Positions 55,683-63,929 of a stretch of 64,000 nucleotides of DNA are shown here, one piece after another (position 1 is the first letter of the stretch; each line of letters begins with the position of its first letter). Position numbers and translations under genes: made by a program. The notes beneath the pieces were generated by a model. It was not told the DNA's origin, did no database searches, and saw nothing but the letters and a program-made list of their open reading frames with translations. Source of the stretch: CAZZEX01 sp964653285 (GTDB lineage: Bacteria; Chloroflexota; Anaerolineae; B4-G1); NCBI GenBank assembly GCA_964653285.1, contig CAZZEX010000006.1:15571-79570 (forward strand), in the 5' to 3' direction.

Positions 55683-56413
55683 TGTGGCGTGACGACCTGC
55701 GCGGTATCTTCTACATCGCTCTCAAGGATATGCGGGCCTATTACCTCAAGCCACCCAACATCAGTTGGGGTATCTTCTTCCCAGGCGCGCTGATCCTGGC
55801 CTTCGCCATCCGCACCCCCGGCGACCTGCAAGCACTGGCCCCCGGGCTGGTGGCGATGACCGCCCTCTTTAGCGCCACCTCGATGGAGGCCATCGTCATC
55901 ACCTTCGAGCGGCGGACCGGGGCGCTGGAGCGGTTGCTCCTGGCCCCCGTCACCCTGCCGGCAATGCTGGCGGGGAAGGTGCTGGGTGGGGTACTGTTTG
56001 GCCTGACCATCGGCATAATGGTGCTGGTCGGCGTGACCATCGGCTTCGGGCTGGCAGCCTGGCGGCTGGTCCCGGCCTTCGTGGTGCTCATCATGGCCAC
56101 GGCGGCCTTCTCTGCCCTGGGGGCCTTCGTCTCCGTGGCGGTGCGGGAGGTTTTCGAGGCCCAGACCCTGGCTAACCTGGTTCGCTTCCCGATGATCTTC
56201 CTCTGCGGGGTGTTTATTCCCTTGAGCCGCCTGTCCGCCACCCTGCGGATGCTGGCGCGGGGCTTGCCACTGACCTACGCGGTGGAGGGGCTGGAGGCTG
56301 CCCTGCTGGGAACGCCGGGCTGGCCGATGGGCCTCGACCTGGCGGCGCTGGCCGGATTCACGGCGCTGCTCTTCGCACTGGCGACGGTGATCCTGCGCCG
56401 ACGACTGGATTAG
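55682..56413 (+). CDS. ABC-2 type exporter permease
   Basis: 243 residues, six membrane helices, starting at ATG 55682 (TGATG overlap with the ATPase stop). FERRTGALERLLLAPV is the conserved cytoplasmic coupling motif of ABC-2 transporters, and RFPMIFLCGVFIPLSRLS lies before helix 5. With the ATPase it forms a DrrAB/NodIJ-like exporter; the substrate is unknown. Confidence 0.9.
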   Translation: MWRDDLRGIFYIALKDMRAYYLKPPNISWGIFFPGALILAFAIRTPGDLQALAPGLVAMTALFSATSMEAIVITFERRTGALERLLLAPVTLPAMLAGKVLGGVLFGLTIGIMVLVGVTIGFGLAAWRLVPAFVVLIMATAAFSALGAFVSVAVREVFEAQTLANLVRFPMIFLCGVFIPLSRLSATLRMLARGLPLTYAVEGLEAALLGTPGWPMGLDLAALAGFTALLFALATVILRRRLD

Positions 56414-56419
56414 ACAGGC

Positions 56420-56545
56420 GTGGCGCGCAGCACTCTTGCCGACGCGGCCTTTCGCGACCGGCTCCACGAGGGCGTGACCGAGTACGCGCGGCTCAGCCCA
56501 GGCATCGGCCTTTCACCACTGTGGTGGTACATCGGTGAGTACGTG
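56420..56545 (+). other. Possible protein remnant after the exporter
   Basis: In frame from 56420 the text DAAFRDRLHEGVTEYARLSP and GIGLSPLWWYIGEYVQW reads like real protein but has no own ribosome site and runs into the end of the opposing vWA gene. It may be a leftover of a deleted gene. I cannot assign a family. Confidence 0.25.
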
Positions 56546-56557
56546 CAATGGTCCATC

Positions 56558-59515
56558 CTAGTCACCCTCCTCGCGCCCCCGCTTCCGCTTCAGCAGCCGC
56601 CCAGCCAGCGTCTCCCCTTCGGTGGCGGCCCCCTCCCCAGCCCTCCCCCGTGAAACAGGGGAGAGGGTTGTCGGTGGTGGCGCAGCAGGCCAGGAGGGCG
56701 GCGCTGGCGCTGGCGGTTGCTCGGCCACTGGGGGCGCGCCCGCTGCTGGCCGGCGTTCCCCGGCCCGGGACTTGGCCTGGAAGAGACGGGCCACCCCCGC
56801 CCCCCGCCCTCCCCCAACGGGGGAGGGAGCCTTATGAAGCCGCGTGCGCTCCATCACCCACGCCCACGCCCGCGCCAGGTCGCGCCGCCCCAGCGCCAGC
56901 CGCCGCACTCCCACGTCGAAGGGCAACAGAAGCGCTGCCAATCCCAGCAGGTAGGGCCACAGGTCCTGGCGCACACCGGCCCCTGCCAAATCGCGGACTA
57001 GAGCCTCGGCCGGGTTTCCCAGCACCGCCCCACCCCCCAGTTCGGCTAACGCCGCCAGGTACGCCGGATCACCCTCCAGCGCGGCGTACTCGGGTGAGTA
57101 GCCCATCACCCAGCCGGTGGTGAGCGCTACCGTTTCCTCGTCCCCCCCTTCCTCCCCCCCCATTGGTGGGGAGAGGGAGGGAGCGGTCAGCCGCATCAGG
57201 TAGGCCCCCTCCGCCTGGGGCACGAACGTGCCCTCGTAGCGGCCCGGCGCGGTCTGCGCTAATTCCACCCGCGTCGGTTCGCCTTCTGGCCCAACCACGC
57301 TCAGGCTCGCGTCCAGCCCGTTGACGAAGGCCCCACTCTCATCCACCGCGTCCACTGTGACGTGGGCCTCCTCCCCGTCCAGCGCGACCGCCACCTCCAC
57401 TGGCACGTCGGACCGCTCGACGATTGTCCAACGCACCACCTGGGCCCAGAAGCGGGAGAAGCCATCCCATCCCACCCAACGCTGCGCCCAGCGGCTGGTC
57501 GCGTCGGAGGTCCAGGCTATGGCCCGGCCCAGCCCGTATTGCCAGGCCGCCAACAGCGGATCGTCCTGGTGGGTCGAGAGGATCACGCGACCGGCCGGCT
57601 TGGGCGTGGTGGCGACGTAACCGGCCAGTTGCGGCACCGCCTCGATGCCGGTAAGTATCGGGCTGACGGAGGTCTGCTGGGGATAGAAAGGCTCCTCGAC
57701 GATGTAGGAGCGCATCGCCAGTTGCGTCTCCTCGGCGAAGATGACCGGCAGGTTAGCGGCCCGGTCGGTGAAGTGGTAGCGCCCGTCGCCCAGTGCGGCG
57801 ATCTCCTCCAGGAAGCGCAGGTCCTCTCCAGCACCGATGGCGACAGTGCTGAGGGTGATGTTCTGGGCCGCGATATCCCCCTCAACCAGTTCCCGCACCC
57901 CCTGCTGGTGCTCGGAGTCGGAGCCGTCGGCCAGGAGGATGATGTGACGCACAGTCTTGTCGGACTCGGCCAGGTAACGCAATGCCTCCTGAAGGGACTC
58001 GCGCACATAGATGCCGCCGCCGCCAGCCTGCAACCGGGTTACCTGGCCTATCACCTCCTCGCGCTGGCTTCCGGGCAGCGGGCCGATCACATCGGCCGGG
58101 CGGTCGTCAAAGGCGATGACGGTAATCTCGTCCAGGTCGGTGATCAGTTCGGCGACGCGGGAGGCCGCCTCGCCGGCCAGCCGTATCTTCTGCACCCCAT
58201 CCTCCTCCACCGCCATGCTGCCCGATTTGTCAATCACGACGACGATGGACATCGGCGGGAAGCGCTGCGGGTCGTGGATAGTCATCTCGACCGGGAGAGT
58301 CTCCTCCAGCGGCGTGCCGTACCAGCCCCCCACCCCGTAGGCGTGCGGCCCGCCGACGGCCACCAGCCCGCCACCCAGGTCGCGCACGTAGGATTGGAGC
58401 GCAGCCAGCGCGCGGGGGGAGAGGGCCTGGGCCGGCGTATCCACCAGCACAACGGCGGCGTACCCGACCAGGGCGGCAGGGTCAGAGCCAAGCGCGCCGG
58501 GGGTGCTCTCGCGCACGTCCAGCCCGGCGGCCTGCAGCGCAGCACGCAGGTACCCCCCCCTTCCATCCCCCCCATTGGGGGGGAAAGAGGGGGGGAAAGC
58601 GACGACGAGGACGCGCGGAGGCCCCTCAACCATTGTGAAGGCGGAGAGCCCGTTGTTCTGCGGGTAGGTGTCGGCGGCGGGGATCAGGTAAGCGCGGAAG
58701 GGAGTAAATCCAGGCTCGCCGGCCACGAGCGGGATGGCGAAGGTGTTGGGGCCGGGGTTCAAGTGCACCCCCTCTTGCGCCATGACTTTCGCCCCGGCCA
58801 GGACGGTCAGCACGGCCTCCATGCCAGACGTGGCGCGGGCGGTGATAGAGAGGGTGAACTCCTCACCCTGGTGTAACCGGTCGGGGGCGGTGAGATCGGT
58901 TAGCCAGGCTTCTACCCCCCCTCTGCCCCCCCCTGGGAGGGGGGGGAGTTGGCCGAGCGGCACCACGTCAACGTGGATGCCCTGGGCGTGGGCTAAGAGT
59001 ACCGCCTGCTCGGCATCGCCCAGCGTGGGACGACCGTCGGAGAGGATGACTATCCGCTGGGCCATGCCGGAGGGGAAAAGGGCCATCCCCAGCCGGATCG
59101 CCCTCTCCAGGTCGGTCTGGTTGGTGCGAGGGATGGAGGCAGTCTTGCCCAGTTCGCCACCGCCCACCATCATCGGGCGCTCCACCAGCGCGTCGGCCCC
59201 GAAGAGCACCAGCGCCGCCCGGTCGTCGGGCCCCATCGCCGCCAGCCCCCCCTCGACGAAGGCCAGCGCCCGCTCGCGCTCCGGCTCCGGGACACTGTCG
59301 GAGACATCTACCAGGAAAACGACCGCCAGTTCGTCGCCGCCGTGGACGAACTGCGCCCCGGCCAGGCTGAGGATGACCAGGAATGCGATCAGGCAGCGCA
59401 GGACGAGCGCCGCCCAGGCCCGCCCGCGCCCGAAGTGCCCCACCGGTCGGCCCAGGTAGGCGAAGTAGGGCAGGACAGTCAGCAGTAGCAAGAATAGTGG
59501 TTGCGTGAAAGCCAT
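56558..59515 (-). CDS. Membrane protein with two von Willebrand factor A domains and a glutaminase-like segment
   Basis: 985 residues; GGGAGG precedes ATG 59515. Two N-terminal helices (about 5-22 and 35-53) precede vWA domain 1 with MIDAS D70-x-S72-x-S74 in FLVDVSDSVP. A class-I glutamine-amidotransferase-like segment (about 285-405; GGGLVAVGGPHAYGVGG) follows, then vWA domain 2 with D429-K-S431-G-S433. A helix near 885 and a Pro-rich tail end the protein. Such BatA-like proteins work with MoxR ATPases (19616). Five C-run/G-run palindromes are translated within it, as in PSLSPPMGGEEGG and PPSFPPNGGDGRGG. Confidence 0.82.
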   Translation of the reverse strand: MAFTQPLFLLLLTVLPYFAYLGRPVGHFGRGRAWAALVLRCLIAFLVILSLAGAQFVHGGDELAVVFLVDVSDSVPEPERERALAFVEGGLAAMGPDDRAALVLFGADALVERPMMVGGGELGKTASIPRTNQTDLERAIRLGMALFPSGMAQRIVILSDGRPTLGDAEQAVLLAHAQGIHVDVVPLGQLPPLPGGGRGGVEAWLTDLTAPDRLHQGEEFTLSITARATSGMEAVLTVLAGAKVMAQEGVHLNPGPNTFAIPLVAGEPGFTPFRAYLIPAADTYPQNNGLSAFTMVEGPPRVLVVAFPPSFPPNGGDGRGGYLRAALQAAGLDVRESTPGALGSDPAALVGYAAVVLVDTPAQALSPRALAALQSYVRDLGGGLVAVGGPHAYGVGGWYGTPLEETLPVEMTIHDPQRFPPMSIVVVIDKSGSMAVEEDGVQKIRLAGEAASRVAELITDLDEITVIAFDDRPADVIGPLPGSQREEVIGQVTRLQAGGGGIYVRESLQEALRYLAESDKTVRHIILLADGSDSEHQQGVRELVEGDIAAQNITLSTVAIGAGEDLRFLEEIAALGDGRYHFTDRAANLPVIFAEETQLAMRSYIVEEPFYPQQTSVSPILTGIEAVPQLAGYVATTPKPAGRVILSTHQDDPLLAAWQYGLGRAIAWTSDATSRWAQRWVGWDGFSRFWAQVVRWTIVERSDVPVEVAVALDGEEAHVTVDAVDESGAFVNGLDASLSVVGPEGEPTRVELAQTAPGRYEGTFVPQAEGAYLMRLTAPSLSPPMGGEEGGDEETVALTTGWVMGYSPEYAALEGDPAYLAALAELGGGAVLGNPAEALVRDLAGAGVRQDLWPYLLGLAALLLPFDVGVRRLALGRRDLARAWAWVMERTRLHKAPSPVGGGRGAGVARLFQAKSRAGERRPAAGAPPVAEQPPAPAPPSWPAAPPPTTLSPVSRGRAGEGAATEGETLAGRLLKRKRGREEGD
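56636..56668. repeat. C-run/G-run palindrome in the vWA gene (1)
   Basis: CCCTCCCCCGTGAAACAGGG then GAGAGGG forms a hairpin. It is translated as LSPVSRGRAGEG near the C-terminus. A second copy (CCCTCCCCCAACGGGGGAGG, 56806-56829) encodes APSPVGGGRGAG. Confidence 0.75.
57141..57180. repeat. C-run/G-run palindrome in the vWA gene (2)
   Basis: TCCCCCCCTTCCTCCCCCCC, ATTGGT, GGGGAGAGGGAGGG. Translated as PSLSPPMGGEEGGDEE between two conserved strands. Confidence 0.8.
58552..58596. repeat. C-run/G-run palindrome in the vWA gene (3)
   Basis: Runs of C (58552-58573) and G (58577-58595) around ATT. Translated as FPPSFPPNGGDGRGGYL inside the glutaminase-like segment. Confidence 0.8.
58914..58948. repeat. 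C-run/G-run palindrome in the vWA gene (4)
   Basis: ACCCCCCCTCTGCCCCCCCC, T, GGGAGGGGGGGGAG. Translated as LPPLPGGGRGGVEA after vWA domain 1. Confidence 0.8.
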
Positions 59516-59600
59516 TTGCCTCCCAGTGAAAAGAGGCTATAATCCATCCCAAGCACAATAGTCAAGAATCGCTGTACACGAGCACCAAGGAAATAAGCCA

Positions 59601-59705
59601 ATGAACGAGCAGAGGTTCGATTGTCACTTCTGCGGCGGCAAGGTAACTGCACGGCAGGTCAATGTTATGCGGCACTGGAAAGGCCGCTACATTCCACCGT
59701 ACTAA
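59601..59705 (+). pseudogene. Truncated YgiT-type zinc finger (MqsA-like) remnant
   Basis: 34 codons: a CHFCGGK zinc knuckle near residue 8, KVTARQVNVMRHWKGRYI, then a stop. Complete YgiT-type proteins are about 70-80 residues and have a second CxxC; here the second half is missing. AAGGAA precedes ATG 59601, and TTGCCT (59516-59521), 16 bases, TATAAT (59538-59543) could be its promoter. No toxin partner is seen. Otherwise 59516-59718 is empty. Confidence 0.6.
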
Positions 59706-60140
59706 CTCCCATGCCCTTCTATCTTTTCTTTCTCCTGTCCCACCACATTGTTCCCCGCTGATACGCCCACCACTCGACGACGAGCACCCCCAGCGCCGCG
59801 CCGGCCAGCCAGGGCCAGAACTCGCGGCGGCCTTCCTCCTCCCACGTAGCAGAACCCACCTCCGCCGGCCCCACCCGGATCACACCTCGCGGGGCGATGT
59901 TCGATTCGGCCTCGTCGAACAAGTTGACGGAGAGAACGGCGGATTGCAGGACAGTATCGGATTGGTCCAACTGCTCGACCAGATAGATGCCCAGTTGATC
60001 GGTGGCGGCGAATACGGGAACCCCCTCGCCGATGGGGAGCGTGTAGCGGGTGCCATCCGGCGCGGTGACGAGAATCTCCGCGGCCTCGGGGTCGAGCTGG
60101 ATAGGGATGGGGTCGCCGGGCCGGACGGTGGCGGGAAGCC

Positions 60141-60184
60141 GCCCTCCCCCCCAGCCCCCCCCCGCGGGGAGGGGGAAAGAGGGC
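60141..60184. repeat. C-run/G-run palindrome in the BatA-like gene (1)
   Basis: CCCTCCCCCCCAGCCCCCCC then CCGCGGGGAGGGGGAAAGAG. Translated as SPSFPLPAGGGWGGGRLP. Confidence 0.8.
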
Positions 60185-60462
60185 GATAGCAGCCAGTCAA
60201 CCAGGTTGGCGGTGAGGATGGGGAAGGCAATCTGCAGCGGCAGATCGGAGTCGTGCAGGTCGAAGGTCAGCACCGCCAGCCGCCCCTCGGGCCGCTCGGC
60301 GACGAATAGCAGCGGCCCACCCTGGGCTTCGATCAGCACCCGCGCTCCAGGTGGCGGTACCACCGCGCGCGCTTGCAGGACGTGGACGGTGCTCAGGCCC
60401 ACATAGCGCAGCAATGGGTCGTCGCCAGCAACGCGGGTGATCGTTGTGGCAGTGAAGACAGT

Positions 60463-60532
60463 ACCCCCCTCCAACTCCCCCCTACGAGGAGGGAGTGCAC
60501 CCCCCTCCGGCTCCCCCCTGAGGAGGAGAAGA
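60463..60532. repeat. Two adjacent C-run/G-run palindromes in the BatA-like gene (2)
   Basis: ACCCCCCTCCAACTCCCCCC/TACGAGGAGGGAG and CACCCCCCTCCGGCTCCCCC/CTGAGGAGGAG. In the downstream frame they encode LLLRGEPEGGALPPRRGELE. Confidence 0.78.
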
Positions 60533-60610
60533 GACGATGGACCGATGAGCCACAGGTTGCCGGAGGGAAGCGTGCCGGTGACCACGCCATTGTAGACGTA
60601 GAGGTCGTAT

Positions 60611-60646
60611 CCCCCCTCTGTTTCCCCCCGGGAGGGGGGATGGGGG
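60611..60646. repeat. C-run/G-run palindrome at the frameshift site
   Basis: CCCCCCTCTGTTTCCCCCCG and GGAGGGGGGATGGGGG. The reading frame changes here (see the gene entry). Confidence 0.8.
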
Positions 60647-61681
60647 AACCGGGGGCCAGCCGCACCAACTCGACGCCCGGCAACGCGCCCAGCGCCCGCT
60701 CCAGAAAGAAGTTACCACCGGAGACGAGCAGCACCCGCCTGGAGACAGGGGAGACATGCACCGCCCAGGCGGTGTCGTCGAGCGGAAACACGTCCTCGAC
60801 GGCCAGGTGCGCCTGCAAGACCTGCATGTCATAGGGCAGATCGGTGAGCGTCAGGTCGGCGCTGGAGTGGGCCGGGACGAGCAGACGGTGAGCGTCGAAC
60901 AGGATGCCGTTGGCAGAAAACTCGACCAGTGGCTCGGCATCCGCATCGCCGCAGTTGACTACACGAAGAAGCACCTGCGGGCCAGCACGCCCCTCCCGCG
61001 TCGCCAGCGCCGTGATAGCCAGGTTATCCCCCCCGCCCCCTACCCCCACGAAGCGCACCTCGCCTGGCAGCGGGGGCAACGCTTCCGGCAGAGCACCGTC
61101 GGAGATGATGACCACGCGGGGTTCCTGCGCGCCGGTCAGTCCCCCCGCCGCCAGCGCGAAGGCGGCCTCCCAATCAGCGGGACCATTACTGGGCGCGGCC
61201 TCCTCCAGAGCACGACGCAGGAGGGCCCGGTCGCTCGTCGCAGAGGCCAACACCTGGGGCTGTGGGCCGACGGCGACGATGGTCGCCACGTCGCCCGCCC
61301 CCAGCCCGGCTACGATCTCCTGCGCCGTCCGGCGGGCCGCCTCGAAGCGCGTGGGAGCAACATCGGCGGCCTGCATGCTGGCGGAAGCATCCAGCAAGAT
61401 GACCACGCTGCCGCTGACGACGGTTGGAATGGGGACAAAGGGCCGTGCCAGTGCCAGCGTCAGCAGCGCCAGGATAAGCAGTTGCAGGAGCAGGAGCAGG
61501 TTGCGCCGCAGACGCTGCCAGGGCACGTTCGCCTCCCGGTCGCGCAGGAGGTGCTGCCAGAGGAACGTGCTGGAGACGAGCACGTCCCGCCGCCGTAGTT
61601 TGAGCATGTACAGGATGAGGATGGGGATGCTCAGGGCAGCGAAGGTGAGAGCAAGAGGAGTCAGGAAGCCCATCGCCAATC

Positions 61682-63559
61682 TTACTCGAACTCCTCCGCA
61701 CGCGCCACCCAGATGCGGCTGTGGAAGTCCTGCGCGACCAGCGCATAGAGGTTGTAGCCGCCGTCGGAGCGCTCGGCCCATAGCAGCTCGAGGCCACACT
61801 CAGGACCGGCGTACTCACAGACGGGCAACCCCTCGCCAGCCTCGATCCACGTCCTGCCCGCGTCGGTGGAGACGTAGATCATCGCGTCGTCAGCGGCGTA
61901 GATGGCGTGGTCGGCGTCGAAGCAGGGGGAGACCTGGTAGGGGGGCCGATTAAGGTCGCAGTGCCCGATCACCGTCCAGGCCCGCCCGCCGTCCTCCGAG
62001 AGATAGACGTCTCCCCCCACTATCACCACCCCCAGCAGGCCGGTGGCGAAACGCGCCGAAAGCAGTTTGAGGACGATGGACGACCTCTCACCAAAATCGG
62101 CCGGGTACCGCACCCACTCCGGCCCCAGGGCCGGGTCCCACTCGTAGACAGCGCCGGGAGCCAGCCCGATCAGTCGCCGGTCGGGCGCCTCGGCCAGCCG
62201 CGCCACGCCCGATGTCCCCTCTACCGCCGCCCACGAACCACCGCCGTCGTCAGTCCGGTAAACGACCCCCTCGACGACCATACAGGCCACGCCACTCTCG
62301 GCAAAGTCCGTCGAAAGGAGCGGCAACGAGTACCACGCAGGCAGCCCCGCACCCTCAATACGATCCCAGGTCACGCCGCCATCGCGGGAGACGAATAACC
62401 CATCAGAGGTCTTGATGACCAGCGCGGCTGACCCATCCGCGCCGACGACCGCATCCATCGCTACCACCCAGGCGCCCGCGGGATCACTCGACGGCAGGGA
62501 AGCCAGCGCCTCCCAGCGCGCTCCACCAGCCAGCAGCCGGAACAGCCGGGGGTCGCGGCTGACGGCAGCGTAGATAGTGCCGTCAGAAGCAACTGTCAGC
62601 GGTTCCACGGAAGCCGGAGGCAAGCCAGTGTTCGCCTCACGCCAGGCCGCTCCACTGTCGGTAGAGCGGTACAGCCCGCGCTGCGTGCCCAGCAGCAGCG
62701 TCGTACCGGACGCGACCAGGAGCGTCGGCGTGGACAGGAGCCCGTCTGGCAGCGGCGACCATTCAGCGGTGCCGTAATCCAGCACCTCCAGGGTCGGGTC
62801 GGCGGGGTAGTCGGGGTTGGGCACCAGGCGCATCTCCTCGGTCAGCGGCACGCCGGGGTCGAACGGCCCCCAGGCCAGCCCGCCGTCGGTGGAGCGGTGC
62901 GTGGTTCCTGAGGTGTTGGCCCACAGCGTGGGGTCGGCGGGAAAGGCGGGCGAGATGGAGAGCCACACCGGCACGTCGGAAGCGCCGCCAACCTGCGCGA
63001 TGCGGGTCACCTCCTCCCAGGTTACCCCTCCATCGGTCGAGCGGAACAGGCGGCTGCCCCCATCCACGGCGAAGACGGTCTGGTCGGCAGCGAACTCCGG
63101 CGAGACGGCGACGCTCTGTATCATGCGATATATATTGAATGACTCCATCCACATCGCCCCGCCGTCGTCGGAGCGGTAGACGTCGCCATCTGCGACGACG
63201 AAGATGACCTCCGGTGTGGCGAACGCGATGTCGCTCACCCACGGGCCGGGCAACCCCTCCGCCAGCAGCGGCTCCCACGGGCCCAGCGGGCTGGCGCTGG
63301 TGGGGGGGAACTGGGGGGGCGTGAGAGTGTGAGTGGGGGTGGGGGTGGGGGTGGGAGAGGGCAGGGGCGTGGGAGTGTGGGTGGGAGCGGGAGAGGGTGG
63401 GAGTGTGGGAGTGTGGGTGGGAGCAGGAGAGGGTGGGAGTGTGGGAGTGTGGGTGGGAGCGGGAGTGACGACAGACGTGCCTCCCCCACATCCGGCGCCC
63501 AGCAAGATCACGAGACTGACGAACGCTGCCTGTGTCAAACGTCGCATCCTTATTGCCAT
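61682..63559 (-). CDS. Lipoprotein with Asp-box/YCF48-like beta-propeller repeats
   Basis: 625 residues from ATG 63559 (ATG 63547 is possible). The signal peptide ends in the lipobox LLGAGC, followed by a Thr-Pro-rich tandem linker (about 30-90). The rest has at least eight repeats with S-x-D-x-G-x-T/A-W Asp-box motifs: VYRSDDGGAMWMES, LFRSTDGGVTWEEV, LYRSTDSGAAWREA, LFVSRDGGVTWDRI, IYVSTDAGRTWIEA. This predicts an extracytoplasmic beta-propeller of the sialidase/YCF48 type; catalytic residues of sialidases are not apparent. It precedes the BatA-like gene by eight bases. Confidence 0.83.
   Translation of the reverse strand: MAIRMRRLTQAAFVSLVILLGAGCGGGTSVVTPAPTHTPTLPPSPAPTHTPTLPPSPAPTHTPTPLPSPTPTPTPTHTLTPPQFPPTSASPLGPWEPLLAEGLPGPWVSDIAFATPEVIFVVADGDVYRSDDGGAMWMESFNIYRMIQSVAVSPEFAADQTVFAVDGGSRLFRSTDGGVTWEEVTRIAQVGGASDVPVWLSISPAFPADPTLWANTSGTTHRSTDGGLAWGPFDPGVPLTEEMRLVPNPDYPADPTLEVLDYGTAEWSPLPDGLLSTPTLLVASGTTLLLGTQRGLYRSTDSGAAWREANTGLPPASVEPLTVASDGTIYAAVSRDPRLFRLLAGGARWEALASLPSSDPAGAWVVAMDAVVGADGSAALVIKTSDGLFVSRDGGVTWDRIEGAGLPAWYSLPLLSTDFAESGVACMVVEGVVYRTDDGGGSWAAVEGTSGVARLAEAPDRRLIGLAPGAVYEWDPALGPEWVRYPADFGERSSIVLKLLSARFATGLLGVVIVGGDVYLSEDGGRAWTVIGHCDLNRPPYQVSPCFDADHAIYAADDAMIYVSTDAGRTWIEAGEGLPVCEYAGPECGLELLWAERSDGGYNLYALVAQDFHSRIWVARAEEFE
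63301..63475. repeat. Tandem coding repeat, 36-base unit
   Basis: The segment encodes APTHTPTLPPSP three times and a shorter (PT)n run, giving a flexible linker between lipid anchor and propeller. A similar (PT)n linker in the transglycosylase is encoded at 54250-54345. Confidence 0.8.
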
Positions 63560-63653
63560 CTCTGCTTTCTACCTCTCGTCTGCTGAACCTCGATCGGTGC
63601 CCTGCCCCGGGCTTCGGCTGCGTGCGTTGCAGCCTACCACGAGGGGCGGGGCT

Positions 63654-63682
63654 ATTGTATATCCGCCCGGCGATGTTGACAA
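63654..63682 (-). promoter_or_regulatory. Promoter of the propeller/vWA genes
   Basis: On the minus strand TTGTCA (63682-63677), a 17-base spacer and TACAAT (63659-63654). It lies at the edge of the decayed transposase sequence. Confidence 0.6.
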
Positions 63683-63695
63683 GGGCAAATCATCG

Positions 63696-63898
63696 CCGGC
63701 GATGGCGTGCGCTGTATAAGAGCCGAAGGATTGCAAGACTGCGGAGATGGTTTGCTCACCGAGCGGGCGGATGATGAAGTGGGCATGGTTGGGCATGACC
63801 ACAAAGACGAATAATGACCAGCGATCATGACGCCGGTGCCAATCGAGGGACTGTAGGACAGTTTTGGCGTAGGCACGCTTGATGAAGAGGTATTTCGT
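63696..63898 (-). pseudogene. Remnant of an IS200/RAYT-type transposase
   Basis: In one frame from 63898 the text KYLFIKRAYAKTVLQSLDWH, RRHDRWSLFVFVVMPNHAHF and IIRPLGEQTISAVLQSFGSY reads as the Y1-transposase family of REP-associated enzymes. PNHAH is the HUH metal motif. A stop codon (63899-63901) precedes it with no start, and homology ends after about 65 residues, before the catalytic tyrosine helix. So it is a dead fragment. Confidence 0.7.
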
Positions 63899-63929
63899 TT
63901 AGGACACCTGTCCTGATACCCTGGCTTCG

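Larger units (their letters stand above)
59719..61673 (-). pseudogene. BatA-like vWA membrane protein, frameshifted in a repeat
   Basis: The N-terminal part starts at ATG 61673 with two helices (MGFLTPLALTFAALSIPILI and about 57-78) and a MIDAS motif D95-x-S97-x-S99 in ILLDASASM. It runs to LPGVELVRLAPG and then enters a C-run/G-run repeat (60611-60646). Beyond it the matching reading, YDLYVYNGVVTGTLPSGNLW, is one base out of frame and continues to 59719 (WWAYQRGTMWWDRR). One extra G would restore a single protein of about 650 residues. This may be a true frameshift, a programmed slip or a homopolymer sequencing error. Confidence 0.72.

Noticed and set aside
57362..58876. Plus-strand frame of 504 codons
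   Set aside because: Antisense shadow of the vWA gene; MIDAS motifs support the minus strand.
63301..63475. Mobile element in the GT-rich tandem repeat
   Set aside because: It encodes an in-frame Thr-Pro linker after a lipobox, a normal feature of surface lipoproteins.
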